NCBI RefSeq assembly: GCF_030848805.1
Contig: NC_092363.1
Location: forward strand, 12,816,886 to 12,880,885
DNA from: Temnothorax longispinosus
Taxonomy: Eukaryota; Arthropoda; Insecta; Hymenoptera; Formicidae
DNA: 64,000 bases
Reading direction: 5' to 3'
Part shown: piece after piece, positions 41,976 through 51,803 of the stretch
Layout: the number at the start of each line of letters is the position of its first letter
Position numbering within the stretch: the first letter of the stretch is position 1
Translations under genes and position numbers: made by a program
The notes under the pieces: model-generated
What the model was told of the DNA's origin: nothing
What the model saw: the letters and a program-made list of their open reading frames with translations, nothing else
Database searches by the model: none

Positions 41976-44396
41976 TAGAGACCCTATAATAAGAGACCCG
42001 ACAACTGTCCACAAAATGGCCGCAAATGCCGTGAACATATGGAGGGAGATTGCATCAGAAACACAGGACTCTTTACTCGCGCCGTAGCACGTGTAATTCG
42101 TACATGCCTGCGATTAACGGCGAGCATTTCTGACACGGTAACAAAGAAAGAATATCGAACGAATGAGGCCCAACGTATGCTCGCTCGTGTGTCACGTTGT
42201 GTCGCGGCCGTATATCATTTGTGATGCGATCTTGTGTCGTCGCACAATACACTGCTGTGTCGTGTAAGTAACATGATTTATTTATTTACACACATCAATC
42301 TGTGATAAGTAATAGCTGTATATAACATGTTTGCACTATTTTGCAGTTTGATTAAGAAAGTAGAAAAGTATTATCTTCGATGTATGTTAATAAATATTTA
42401 CAATGTTGAATGTCTTTAACCTTATTTTGCAAAGTAATTAACAGCAATAAGAAATGTTTATTTTAAAAAATTGTGTGTAATATGTATAAATATATGAAAA
42501 GAAGAACAAAAAATAACTAAATAATTATTTTTATAGATATAAAAATGCCAGCTTGCTGTGTGTCAACATGTTTAAAACGCACAAAGAAAGGAATAAAAAT
42601 TTTTATGGCTTGTTTCCCAACGAATCCAGAAAGAAGAGATGTTTGGATTGCTAACATAGGCAAACATAGACTAAGGAATTGGAAATCGACAATAGATCTG
42701 TTTGTGTGTGAAGTAAGTAATATGTGAGAGATAAATTAATTTCATTTGAGTTATAAAAATAAAAATACTGACAATATATAAAAATTTTTTATAGGTACAT
42801 TTTGCAAATGATATGTGGGAAAAAGTACGCGATGACGGGAAAAGAAAATTAAAAGGCAACGCTGTGCCCACAATTTTCCCTGCTCAATTGGAAATGAGCA
42901 GTGCATCTATTAGTAAAAACGTGAGTTTCTTTTCTTTGCGTATCTTAGTTAAAAAGAGCAAAAAGTATTACCTTTTCATGAAAATAACGAACTTTTTAGG
43001 AAAAAACTAATAAATCTTCACAAAGGCAACCTGGTGCATTTGAAACATTTAATGTTCATGAAGACAAGCAGCAAGAGGACTGTCTCGGAGCAGATGTTCC
43101 TGATATTATTCCATTGACATCGAGTAATGTTGCAAATTCAATAACAATTTATTACTCTTTCTGTGGTTACAAAATTTGACTTACTATAATATATTACCAT
43201 TATGTTATTCATTATTTATAATTACTTATACGACTTCTTATATTATCTTGTAGATTCCTCTATTCCTACCTATTCAAGAGAAATAAGCAACTAAGAACTT
43301 AATGAAGTTGAACGATTAAAGAAAGAGTTAAGGTCGGTTAACATCAGATTGCGTCAAAAACATATTTTCTTGTGTTAGAGCTAAACAACCCATTCCAACC
43401 GCCTTGTAATTCAAGCAAAATTTAAAAATAATCGCAATTTTAAAATATTTAAAACCTGTAGGTAATTCCAGCTACGAAGAAGACGACAGAATTATTGTTG
43501 GCGATTTTTTGAGTACACCTAAATCTAAAGAAATAAAAAACCGCTTGCCACTTGTTCCTGATTTGTCAACGAGAAAAATACACATAGAGGACATTGAACT
43601 GAATGTATTGTACAACATCGCCGGCTATATTCTCTCCCGTGTTTCAAACAATAATATTACTTATAAATTGTGTTTAAGTTCCGCTGGATTTCTCACATAC
43701 AATCCATCCTCAAAATTTGCAAAATTTGTGTTGTTGAAATCTTTTCGATGTAATACGCTTTTTTTCGTAAATAACGCAACATTTGAGTATTTTCATCAGA
43801 TGGAAATTGTTATGAGGCAGTACTTACCATATCTAAAAACAAATTTTGAAACGACTAAATTTGATTTAGTTCATTTTTTTCATGAAAAAATGCAGGCCAT
43901 TGCATGCGAAACGTTGAGAAACTGTCACAACATAAAGAATAAGATAATGATGCGTTTTATTCGATTTCGACTTCGAATAGGGAATTCTGGGAGCCGTTTA
44001 CCGAAAAAAATATATAATAGTAAAACTATGGCGATGCATGCGACAATACGATAATTTACAATAAATATAATATAGTTATATCATTATGTATATGTATGTA
44101 TATATATATGTATTATATATATATATATATATATAATATTAATATATATTATTCATACATTTTTCATACTTAATTTATTATTATTTCACTTATATGATAT
44201 ATGCATGTTTCAAAAAACGTATTATTCATTACTATATTTAAATAAATTCGGAGAGTGAGTGTAATTCAATCCAAATTGTCTGCTTTTTCGCGCTGGATCA
44301 GCAAGGGTTCCTATTGGGCGGCGCCATTTTGTGGACACAAGTTACGTGCACCAATCACGCGGACTCCCAAGAAGTCGGGTCTCTCTTTTAGGGTTA
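41976..44396 (+). mobile_element. P-superfamily transposon, internally deleted
   Basis: AATACGCG at 41968-41975 is repeated at 44397-44404, an 8-bp duplication as made by P elements. The termini are imperfect inverted repeats (CCCTATAATAAGAGACCCGAC versus the reverse complement of GTCGGGTCTCTCTTTTAGGG), and subterminal TGTCCACAAAATGGCSGC is also inverted. The gene inside starts with a THAP domain. Length is 2,421 bp. The catalytic domain is missing, so it cannot move by itself. Confidence 0.88.
42545..44054 (+). pseudogene. P-type (THAP) transposase gene, deleted in its catalytic part
   Basis: Exon 1 is 42545-42712 and exon 2 is 42795-42920. They give a complete THAP zinc-finger: MPACCVSTC (C-x4-C), FPTNPERRDVW, CEVHFA (C-x2-H), and AVPTIFPAQ (AVPTxF box). 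Exon 3 is 43000-43123. Exon 4 begins at 43254 and stops at TAA 43292-43294, just before a coiled-coil (ELNEVERLKKELRS). Exon 5 (about 43461-44054) reads EEDDRIIVGDFLSTPKSKEI, then YNIAGYILSRVSNN and a C-terminal KTMAMHATIR. The RNase H-like DDE region expected between coil and C-terminus is absent. The result is a DNA-binding plus coil product like the Drosophila KP repressor, but the stop makes this copy doubtful. Confidence 0.8.
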
Positions 44397-44404
44397 AATA
44401 CGCG

Positions 44405-45184
44405 AAGCAAGCCGCGCGACACATAAGCGAGATGATCAATTAGCATTGCGCTATAACGGCTTCAACATTTCGATACATTTATGTTCGATTGATATCGATA
44501 TGACCTTTTTCGGGGCACAAGGCACAAAAATTGTCCTGCGCTTGGCCAGTTCTGAAAATTCTCGATTAAAAATCGATCTTCAGCGCCACGCTGAACGCAC
44601 ACCAATATGACCAATATTGTTTTTTTTTTGCGTTGATTTCTGACTTCAATTAATAGTTTACTCTAGACCTGTCAACGCGGTGCAATTGCATTTGTATAAT
44701 GTAAGTACATATTTTAAATATGTATAGTTTTATAAGCAATATATCTTTTGATAATATATTTTTGTAACGTATATTTTAACGTAATTCTTATTAATATACA
44801 TATTTTGTTTCAAATAGGTCGAACAGAGATAAAGAAATAAGGTCTAAATAAGATTCGGGAAGAAAGGAACTAAATAGAAAAGGTGAAACGAAAAAGTCGG
44901 AAGAAAGTCGGAGAAAGGATGAGGAGAGAAAGAAAGAAGAAGAGAAGAGAAAAGAAAGAAAGAAGACAGAAGAAAAGAATAAACGAGATAATTATACAGT
45001 TTAGGGGCCTCACCTCAAATCTCGATGTAATTATGCTCAATCGACGCGTTTTTGTACGAAACGAAAGAATCCTGGCAGAAAAAAGTGTCGCTTTGCCCCG
45101 CGACGCAAGATATTAAACGTTAAAGTTGACAGGAATCAGAGGTTATGATTTCGCTCATACCGACGCCATGTAGCAACACTGAAC
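44405..45184. other. Purine-rich and repeat sequence between P and Merlin elements
   Basis: A (GAA)-rich purine tract at 44880-44985 gives a spurious Arg/Lys ORF. At 45035-45130 lies another copy of the dispersed repeat seen near 12250, 41200 and 41400 (ACGAAACGAAAGAATCCTGG, GCGTTAAAGTTGAC). No gene is recognised. The upstream part of the Merlin element presumably lies here, but its terminus was not identified. Confidence 0.4.
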
Positions 45185-45728
45185 ATGTCCTGCGGCCGCA
45201 CGCGCATGCAAAACTGCGCCAATTTTAAATATGTATTTTATAAAACAAATGAAGCACGACAATGTCGTTACTGTCAGATGCCACGAAATTGCACGCCACG
45301 TCGCCACGCAATGTTAGGGCTGATAGAATTTGGACATTTGACATATAGTCAGGATAAGTTAATAGATTTTTTAATTCAGCATGGTGTCTTAACAGCTACA
45401 ATTAAATGTAGTGAATGTGGTAGTGATATTAATATTGATAAAGAAACATTAATGTACCGATGTAGAAAACGGTACTACGTAAAAAATGAGCACAAGAAAC
45501 ATGTTTCGAAGCAGTGCAATTTTAAGAAAAGTGGCAAAGCTGGTACTTGGTTCGGGAAAAGTCATCTTGACGTGGCAACAATATGCAAAATTGTTGCCTG
45601 TTTTTTAATGTTGAGACATTCACGTCAAGATGACACACAAGATGAAACTGGCGTTTCGTCGCCGACCACGATTGTTGACTGGTTCAATTTTTGCCGAGAG
45701 GTAATTATATTTTAATATATTTTCATAA

Positions 45729-45730
<2 letters not shown>

Positions 45731-45793
<63 letters not shown>
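45731..45793. repeat. (AC)n microsatellite in the Merlin intron
   Basis: About 30 AC units lie just upstream of the LTR element. Confidence 0.95.
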
Positions 45794-45796
<3 letters not shown>

Positions 45797-46127
45797 GTAA
45801 AATGTATGAAACAAAATATTAATAATATTGTTACGCTCCGTTCGTTTTTTGAGTCGCGCGCACTCGCGAACGCGTCCGCGTACTCCCGAGATCGCAGAAA
45901 TAACCACTCTCGTAATTATAAAAGAACTCGGATTTATTCAGGCTGAGAACGGAATACAGTAAAGAGTTCTGGGAAACCGGTCCGAACGAAACGAGTCACC
46001 AGATCAATCTGACAGGCGGTAATTAAAACAATAAATGTCCCGTTGTCAAGGGACCGCTTCACGACTTCTGCGGAATGACCGCTTGCTTCAGCTCGGAGTT
46101 AAAGGCCGTCTCAGCGCGGGCATAACA

Positions 46128-46143
46128 CTGCCCTCCCTCTTCA
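46128..46143 (-). promoter_or_regulatory. Polypurine tract next to the 3' LTR
   Basis: On the minus strand GAAGAGGGAGGGCAG directly precedes the LTR start TGTTATGCCC, in the position expected for plus-strand priming. Confidence 0.7.
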
Positions 46144-46897
46144 AGATTGTCGTCCCGACAATCCGGAAGGGCAGTTTCTTGACTGGGCGATCTGTCGTGC
46201 GATTCCAGGGTACCGGGACGACCTCCTGCCCTACCCTGGGCTGCTGCCACAGGTTACCGGGCGCCGTCCTCTTCTCGGTTCCAACCGCACTCCGGAAGTC
46301 CAGGACTCAGTCCTCTTCCTTGTGGGCTCCAGGGCAGGCTCCCAATCAGCTTTCCCGGGAAGGAAACTCCCGGGACCCAGAACGGCTTCCTGTCCCTACC
46401 TGAGCTGTTGCTGCAGGATTTCTCAAGCACCGTCCCACGGGACCCCAAGCTCCCCCCAGCCGACTCCAGGGTAACCCCCCAACCCTCTCCCTCGCAGGGA
46501 TCCGCCGTCGAAGAAGATCCTCCTTCCAAGAAGATTCTTCTTCCTGCGCCCGCTGAAATCGTCTTCCTCCTCCTCAGTTCGCAGCTCCTCCCGAAAATCT
46601 TTGGACAAGGGGGGGTAACTTCCCGTGGACCCTGCACCCCGCAGGGCACCCCAGGTCCCCGCCCGGCATTTGCCCTACGGCCCACGGGAAAACTACGGGT
46701 CAAAAACCGTGGGCAGGCGGTCTTCTTTATGAAGTCTTCGGCTATCGTTGTTGGTGACGACACCGTGGAAGCTCTGCTTAGTGTTTCTCTCTTTCTCGAA
46801 AATCACAGAAAAACTTCTTTCTGCGAAAGAACAAACATTATACGCAGAAACTCGAACACACAAAAAAAAAGTTTTTTTTACACAACTTCATTTCCTT
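46144..46897 (-). other. Non-coding 3' region of the gag-only element
   Basis: CCC/GGG- and Pro/Ser-codon-rich sequence with several overlapping open frames on both strands (up to 201 codons), none resembling a known domain. It takes the place where pol would be. I do not call a gene here. Confidence 0.5.
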
Positions 46898-47794
46898 CTA
46901 TTCCTCCTCCTCTTTCCTTTCTCCATTATACCCCACGCTCCTATCCTTCCCCTCCTCAAATCGCTTTTCAAAATCGCTCCTTCCCTCAAAATTTCCTCTT
47001 AGTAAAATTTTAACGGCCCTCTCTATGGCCAACTTCAGCGAAATAATCCCTTCTAGGTGAAGAGTCTTTCTAATAAATCCGTCCGAAAGAAAAGAAACAA
47101 ATTGAGCGCACGCGATCTTGTCTCGAACCGCGTAAGGACACTCCGGATAAGCTAATCGAGAGAGTCTTTCCAATTTGTGACCGAAAGTAGCGAAATCTTC
47201 CTCGAATCTTTGCTTTCTATTCGTAAACTGCGTGTAATAATTTTGCGAAAGTTGCCCCTCACCGAAACGTAGTTCTAATTTGGACTTTAGTTCTTCGTAA
47301 CTGAAATTCTCTAAATTTTCTACCGATTCTAGGACAAAACGCGCTTTTCCCCTTAAGCACGACGCCAAAGCTACGGTTTTGGTCGCATCGTCCCATTGAT
47401 TCGCGCGCGCGATTAAATTAAATTGCGAGAAAAACTCCCGCAACGGAACCACACCGTCAAACGTGTCAGGTTTAAGTTTATATCCGATTTCACTGCGCGC
47501 GCCGTTTCCCGCACCAACGGCTTCTACTTCCGGACCGCGATTCGCCCTAATATTGGAAGGACTTAGCTGTGTTTCCTGAGAAGGCAACCGGTCTCCCCGT
47601 CAAAGTTGGAGCTCTTCATCGTGCCGGCGAAGCATTGCGGCGAGTTCCTCATCGCGTTGCGCCTGCTTCTGGTGCATCTGCCGCATCTCCTGTAGCACGG
47701 CTTGGAGAGCTGCCGTCTCTGAAGCTGCCGACTCCGTCGCAGGCTTCGAAGAGTCCACCAGGCGTCTCTTTCTCGTCGCAACTAGCGTCGTCAT
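46898..47794 (-). pseudogene. Gag protein of the gag-only element, one in-frame stop
   Basis: It starts MTTLVATRKRRLVDSSKP, followed by a coiled-coil (LQEMRQMHQKQAQRDEEL) and a TGA close to 47600, where CGA may have stood. The same frame continues LPSQETQLSPSNIRANRG, KPDTFDGVVPLREFFSQFNL, LASCLRGKARFVLESVENLE and FSYEELKSKLELRFGEGQLS, then a Lys/Glu-rich end. PDTFDG...FF..F and ASCLRGKAR are typical of Gypsy gag capsid regions. No CCHC knuckle is seen. Total length is about 298 codons. Confidence 0.85.
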
Positions 47795-47816
47795 GGCACA
47801 CACACTCACACGCGCG

Positions 47817-47834
47817 ATCCCGGACGAGCCCCCA
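47817..47834 (-). promoter_or_regulatory. Primer-binding site for tRNA-Pro
   Basis: Three bases inside the 5' LTR (minus strand) lies TGGGGGCTCGTCCGGGAT, which is the 18-nt complement of a tRNA-Pro 3' end, the same primer class used by several gammaretroviruses. It fixes the orientation of the element. Confidence 0.85.
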
Positions 47835-48662
47835 AAATGTTACGCTCCATTCGTTCTTTGAGTCGCGCGTACTCGCGAACGCGTCCACGTACTCCCGGGA
47901 TCGCAGAAATAATCACTCTCGTAATTATAAAAGAACTCAGATTTATTCAGGCTGAGAACGGAATACAGTAAAGAGTTCTGGGAAACCGTTCCGAACGAAA
48001 CGAGTCACCAGATCAATCTGACAGGCGGTAATTAAAACAATAAATGTCCCGTTGTCAAGGGACCGCTTTACGACTTCTGCAGAATGACCGCTTGCTTCAG
48101 CTCGGAGTTAAAGGCCGTCTCAGCGCGGGCATAACAATATAATATTATTTCTTCCTGCAGGTCTGTGTGTTCTGGGCTGAAGATCATAGTAAGAAACTTG
48201 GTGGCCCAGGATGTACAGTAGAAATCGATGAAGCAAAAATTGAAAAAAGAAAATACAATCGTGGTCGGCTCATAACAGGTCACTGGATTTTCGGAGGATA
48301 TGAGCAAGGCACAAAGAAGATTTTTATCGTGCCAGTACAGGATCAAACTGAAAAGACACTTCTGGCGTGTATTAAGGAGTGGATATTGCCAGGCACTACC
48401 ATCGTGTCAGATTGTTGGAAGTCCTATAATTGTTTTAACAATGAAGGCTTCCAACATCTGACAGTAAACCACTCCTACAACTTCGTCGATCCTGAAACTG
48501 GTGAGAACTTTTTGCCATAGTTAACTATATTATTATTGTTTATTTGTATATTGTTTTAATACATTTTTTAAATCTACAGGCGCGCATACGCAGCATATAG
48601 AGCGTGTTTGGAGAGAGGTTCGCGGAAATATCCCAAGGTACGGAACTCCGACTTCACTTTGA

Positions 48663-48967
48663 CTATTGGTCCATATTCATGGGTAAGATCTATTGTATTT
48701 AATGTAAATCAATGCGTCGACACTGTTTCTTTTATGGATATTGATACGAGACATTTGTAATGCGTTTAGTTTTTTATTGTTCTGAAGAAGGCCAAGTAAA
48801 GCACGAAACGTTAACGACTGTATACTATTGAAATTATTAAATATAATTTTAACATCTTGTAAATGCTCGAAAATTGGCCGTTTTAAATTATTTTGCTTCT
48901 GCTTAGTCGAGCGAGATTATTTTGTTTATTTATTTTTTAATCGCTTTAATTGTTCTGTTTTTATGTA
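48663..48967. other. 3' region after the Merlin frame, with CGAAACGTTA motif
   Basis: AT-rich. TTCTGAAGAAGGCCAAGTAA, then GCACGAAACGTTAACGAC (48778-48820), is the fourth example of the TGAxrAAG...CGAAACGTy motif in the window. No gene is recognised. Confidence 0.4.
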
Positions 48968-49262
48968 ACTATTATTCTACAAGAGCAAGAGGATGTAGGA
49001 GCTTAGGAAGAAGATGGATTGGACGATATAGAGGAGGCGGCTGGATTGGAGGATGGAAAGATAAATGGAGAGGTGGATGGAGAGGACGATAATATAGAGG
49101 AAGAGGCTGGAGAAGACAAGAATATAGAGGAACAGGATGGAGAGGGCAAGAATATAGAGGACGAGACTGGAGAAGGCAAGAATATAGAGGAAGAGAATGG
49201 AGAGGGCAAGAATATAGAGGACGAGGATGGAGAGAAAAAGAATATAGAGTAAGAGAAGGGTG
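48968..49262 (+). repeat. 36-bp purine-rich minisatellite with two open frames
   Basis: Units of GGAGAGGGCAAGAATATAGAGG type repeat about five times from 49108 to 49245. One frame gives (DGEGKNIEDE)n, another gives (WRGQEYRGRD)n. An Arg/Gly/Trp-rich segment just before (RYRGGGWIGGWKDKWRGGWR, 49025-49090) ends in TAA. The RG-rich frame could be the tail of a transposase, but there is no link to the Merlin frame. Confidence 0.6.
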
Positions 49263-49862
49263 AAATATGAGGCGTACCAATTCGGTTTTTATTTTCAATT
49301 ATTAAACCCAAATTTTCAAGAAAATAAAAACATATTTATATACACATATAACATGTTTTATTGTACATTTTAAAGTAAAATCAGAGAGAGAAAAGGAGAG
49401 GGGGGGGGAAAGAAAGAGGGTTTATACATATGTGTATATAAATGACCATAAACAAAAGATGAAATTTTTTATAAATGGACAACATCGACATATTGATTTA
49501 ATACGCTTAACCATGAATGAGGTGGAGATTATTACAGGATATAAGTCGCCAGCATTACCAAGAACTATCTTTACGCATAAACTGAGAAATATTTTAAACA
49601 AGTCAGTAAGTACATAAAGAATTATAATAGGTGACTTCAATTACGATTCATATAATAAAGAAGGATTTTTAGAAAAACATTTAAACGAATTACATTTAAA
49701 ACGTGCAATTGGCATACAAGTATCAACAACAAGGTTCAATACGCAGATAGATATAATATTTATGTCGGAGAGAATATTAAATTATAGTGCTGGAGTATAT
49801 GAAACTTATATTTCAGATCATAAACCTATTTTTATTGGAATAAATAAGCAGAGTAACCCATA

Positions 49863-50701
49863 CAGCACAAAATGTTTTTAACAAATATTTATGAATATTT
49901 CTAATATTCTAATAATAAAAATATTGCATATATAATATTCTAAAATTCTAATAATAAAAATATTGCAAGAAATATTTTAAAATAGTTTCAGGAATATGTT
50001 AAAAAAGTTAAAAAACCTTTTGTGATAACATTTTTAAAAATATTTTAAGAATTTTTTAAAAATATTTATAAAAATGTACTTTTTTATCACCCAGACAATA
50101 TTTTCTTAAATATTTAAAATATATTTTTGAAATATTAATTTAAATCTATATATTGTTTTATAATCTCGTTCCAAAATATTTAAAAATATTTTAAATTTAT
50201 TATTGGTTCCATAATCTTTTTTTTAAATATTTTTAAAATATTATGAAATATGCTTAATTAAAAGATGCATAGTAGCGCATCTTTCCGTGCTAGTTTGGAA
50301 CGACGCATGATGGTAAGACTAACTCGTAAGTAAATTTTAGTTGAGGGCTAATATAAGCAAGTCTCTGGCGAAGCAAGAGCATGACATTCGCAAGATATGT
50401 ATATTTTTCAAATATCAAGATGTACCTTTTATTATTTTACAGATATTAAAAAAATCTTTCAAACATGAAACACACAATTATTGCTGATTGGGTTAAACAT
50501 ATTTTATTTTTTGAAGTAATATTTCTAAAAAATTTTACAAATATTATTGAATATATTTATTTGTAATCTTATAAAAATATTTTTGAAAATATTTTTCTGA
50601 AATGATCTGGCGGACATAGAAACATTCTAAAAATATTTTTGTGAATTATTTTAATCTTCCTAAAAAATATTTAAAAAATATTAAAAAAATATTTTGTGCT
50701 G
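49863..50701. mobile_element. AAATATTT word-saturated TIR element
   Basis: CAGCACAAAATGTTTTTAA is mirrored by TTAAAAAAATATTTTGTGCTG, with TA on both sides (49861-49862, 50702-50703). The reading frame of the host polyprotein is restored exactly when it is removed. The body is dominated by TTAAAAATATTTT words and their variants (more than thirty by eye), with one ordinary segment at about 50250-50500. No ORF is present. Confidence 0.8.
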
Positions 50702-51327
50702 TATGAGAAGATATCAATATCAAGCATAAAAAGTTATAAAGGTTTTACGCAAGATAATTCTAATACAAAGGATAAAAAAAGGAGAAGAATGCATAGTCAA
50801 CGTAAAGTATGAACAGAAAAATGAGGCATTAAGAAACAACAATGAAGAAAGTGTTAAATTAAATAATGCAACCGAAAACAATGATGATGAGATACCAGTG
50901 ATTACTTTAATGAAAGAAAAGACTGAGCCTACCTCCAAACATACAAATATAATGTATTGTAAAAGTCAAGATAAATTAGATCATGCAAAAAGCACAATAA
51001 ATATAGCAGATGAAATAGAAATTTATCCACCACCACAAACTTTAGAAGAGAACGTATTAGAGAAAAACTCATGGCTAGATGATAGACCTTTAAATGAAAT
51101 TATAAAAATAATAGAAAATAACACTCTATTTGATCGTGTGGATGTATTATTTATTACTGGTTTACCGTGGGTTAAGCCAATCTTTATCCAGGACGTTAAA
51201 ATTGTTGGAGAAAAGCAAGCCGGCAACCATTGGCACTGTATTTATTATGACGGTGTAAAACTTCATATATATGATAGTTTGTATTTTGAAACTCACTCTT
51301 ATGACAATTTAACAATCTTTGAACGCA

Positions 51328-51672
51328 GGGGTGACGGCTGGTCTAGTGGGTAGAGCGCCAGATTCGTAATCCGGAGAACCGGGTTCGAATCCCGCTAGGC
51401 CACTGAGAATTTCTCAGCAAAAACGCTGCCCTCCCCCATCTAGCGGAGAGAGGTAACCCTAGATGGAAAAACTGGGCTCCGTCTTTCGGAAAGAGACGTT
51501 GGTCCAAAAGAAATGGTAATGGTAATGGATGAGTTGGATAGGGTTGGGTACGTCCCTTTCAAACGCCCTTTAAGGCCCCTTGAGTTGGATAGGGTTGGGT
51601 ACATCCCTTTAAAAAACGCCCTTTAAGGCCCGTTGGATCAATAAAGTATAAATCTTTATCCTTTTTTTTATC
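51328..51672 (+). mobile_element. tRNA-derived SINE with 15-bp target duplication
   Basis: CAATCTTTGAACGCA at 51313-51327 is repeated at 51673-51687. The head (51335-51402) is tRNA-like with box A TGGTCTAGTGGG and box B GGTTCGAATCC (51382-51392). The anticodon loop TTCGTAA would be tRNA-Thr(CGT). The body includes TCTAGCGGAGAGAGGTAACC. The tail has two copies of GGGTTGGGTACrTCCCTTT...AACGCCCTTTAAGGC and ends GGATCAATAAAGTATAAATC plus T-rich tail. The tail matches the LINE at 14541-18344. Confidence 0.9.
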
Positions 51673-51803
51673 CAATCTTTGAACGCAATTATATTAAGAA
51701 AAAATACCCTAAATTAACACGAAATAATACAATAGTTGAAAGAGTACATAACAAAGCAGCCGAACCTAGCATCTCGTGGTATATTTGCAACAGCATTTGC
51801 GTA

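Larger units (their letters stand above)
45829..48136 (-). mobile_element. Gag-only LTR retrotransposon inserted in the Merlin intron
   Basis: Two 299-bp LTRs (45829-46127 and 47838-48136, both TGTTACGCTCC...GGGCATAACA on the plus strand) flank 1.7 kb. ATAT lies on both outer sides (4-bp duplication). The element reads on the minus strand: LTR, primer-binding site, gag, Pro-rich 3' region, polypurine tract, LTR. There is no protease, RT or integrase. I count about ten differences between the LTRs, so the insertion is older than the Copia element at 51804. This is a TRIM/LARD-like non-autonomous element of the Gypsy group. Confidence 0.9.
45185..48662 (+). pseudogene. Merlin (IS1016/ISXO2-like) transposase gene, three exons
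   Basis: Exon 1 (45185 or ATG 45311 to 45700) has a CSECGSDINI...YRCRKR zinc-ribbon and KAGTWFGKSHLDVATI. Exon 2 (48161-48500) has FWAEDHSKKLGGPGCTVEID (first Asp), RGRLITGHWIFGGYE, ILPGTTIVSDCWKSYN (second Asp) and VNHSYNFVDPETG. Exon 3 (48580-48662) has HTQHIERVWREVRGNIPRYG (catalytic Glu). These are the DDE_Tnp_IS1595 hallmarks of Merlin elements. Splice phases agree (GAG|GTAATT, CTGCAG|GTC, ACTG|GTGAGA, CTACAG|GC). After PRYG the frame shifts (RLHFDYWSIFMG is found one base off), so the C-terminus is damaged. Intron 1 contains an LTR element. Confidence 0.85.
49432..51803 (+). pseudogene. Endonuclease plus Ulp1-like protease polyprotein of a mobile element, first part
   Basis: The frame reads EVEIITGYKSPALP and, after a TAA at 49615-49617, IIIGDFNYDSYNKEGFLEKH, STTRFNTQIDIIF and SDHKPIFIGINK. 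GDFN and SDHKP are exonuclease/endonuclease/phosphatase motifs. If the element at 49863-50701 is removed, the frame continues through YEKISISSIKSYKGF. After one shift it goes into DDEIPVITLMKEKTE, NSWLDDRPLNEIIKII, and NHWHCIYYDGVKLHIYDSL, the His and Asp part of a C48/Ulp1-type cysteine protease. The Cys part follows the SINE: an ASRGIFATAFAY frame where SCG would be expected. EN and cysteine-protease domains occur together in Helitron2/Helentron-type elements, but no helicase is visible here, so that assignment is an inference. Confidence 0.6.

Noticed and set aside
44883..45116. Lys/Arg-rich 77-codon ORF
   Set aside because: It is a GAA-rich purine tract followed by a dispersed repeat, with no domain.
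46035..47013. Pro-rich ORFs of 122-201 codons on the plus strand
   Set aside because: They are antisense to the gag-only element, whose orientation is fixed by its primer-binding site and polypurine tract.
48968..49311. Pro/Ser/Leu-rich ORFs on the minus strand
   Set aside because: They are antisense shadows of the 36-bp purine-rich minisatellite.
51335..51402. Functional tRNA-Thr(CGT) gene
   Set aside because: The tRNA-like segment has A and B boxes, but it is followed by a SINE body and LINE-like tail and is flanked by a 15-bp duplication. Its stems are imperfect, so it is a SINE head.
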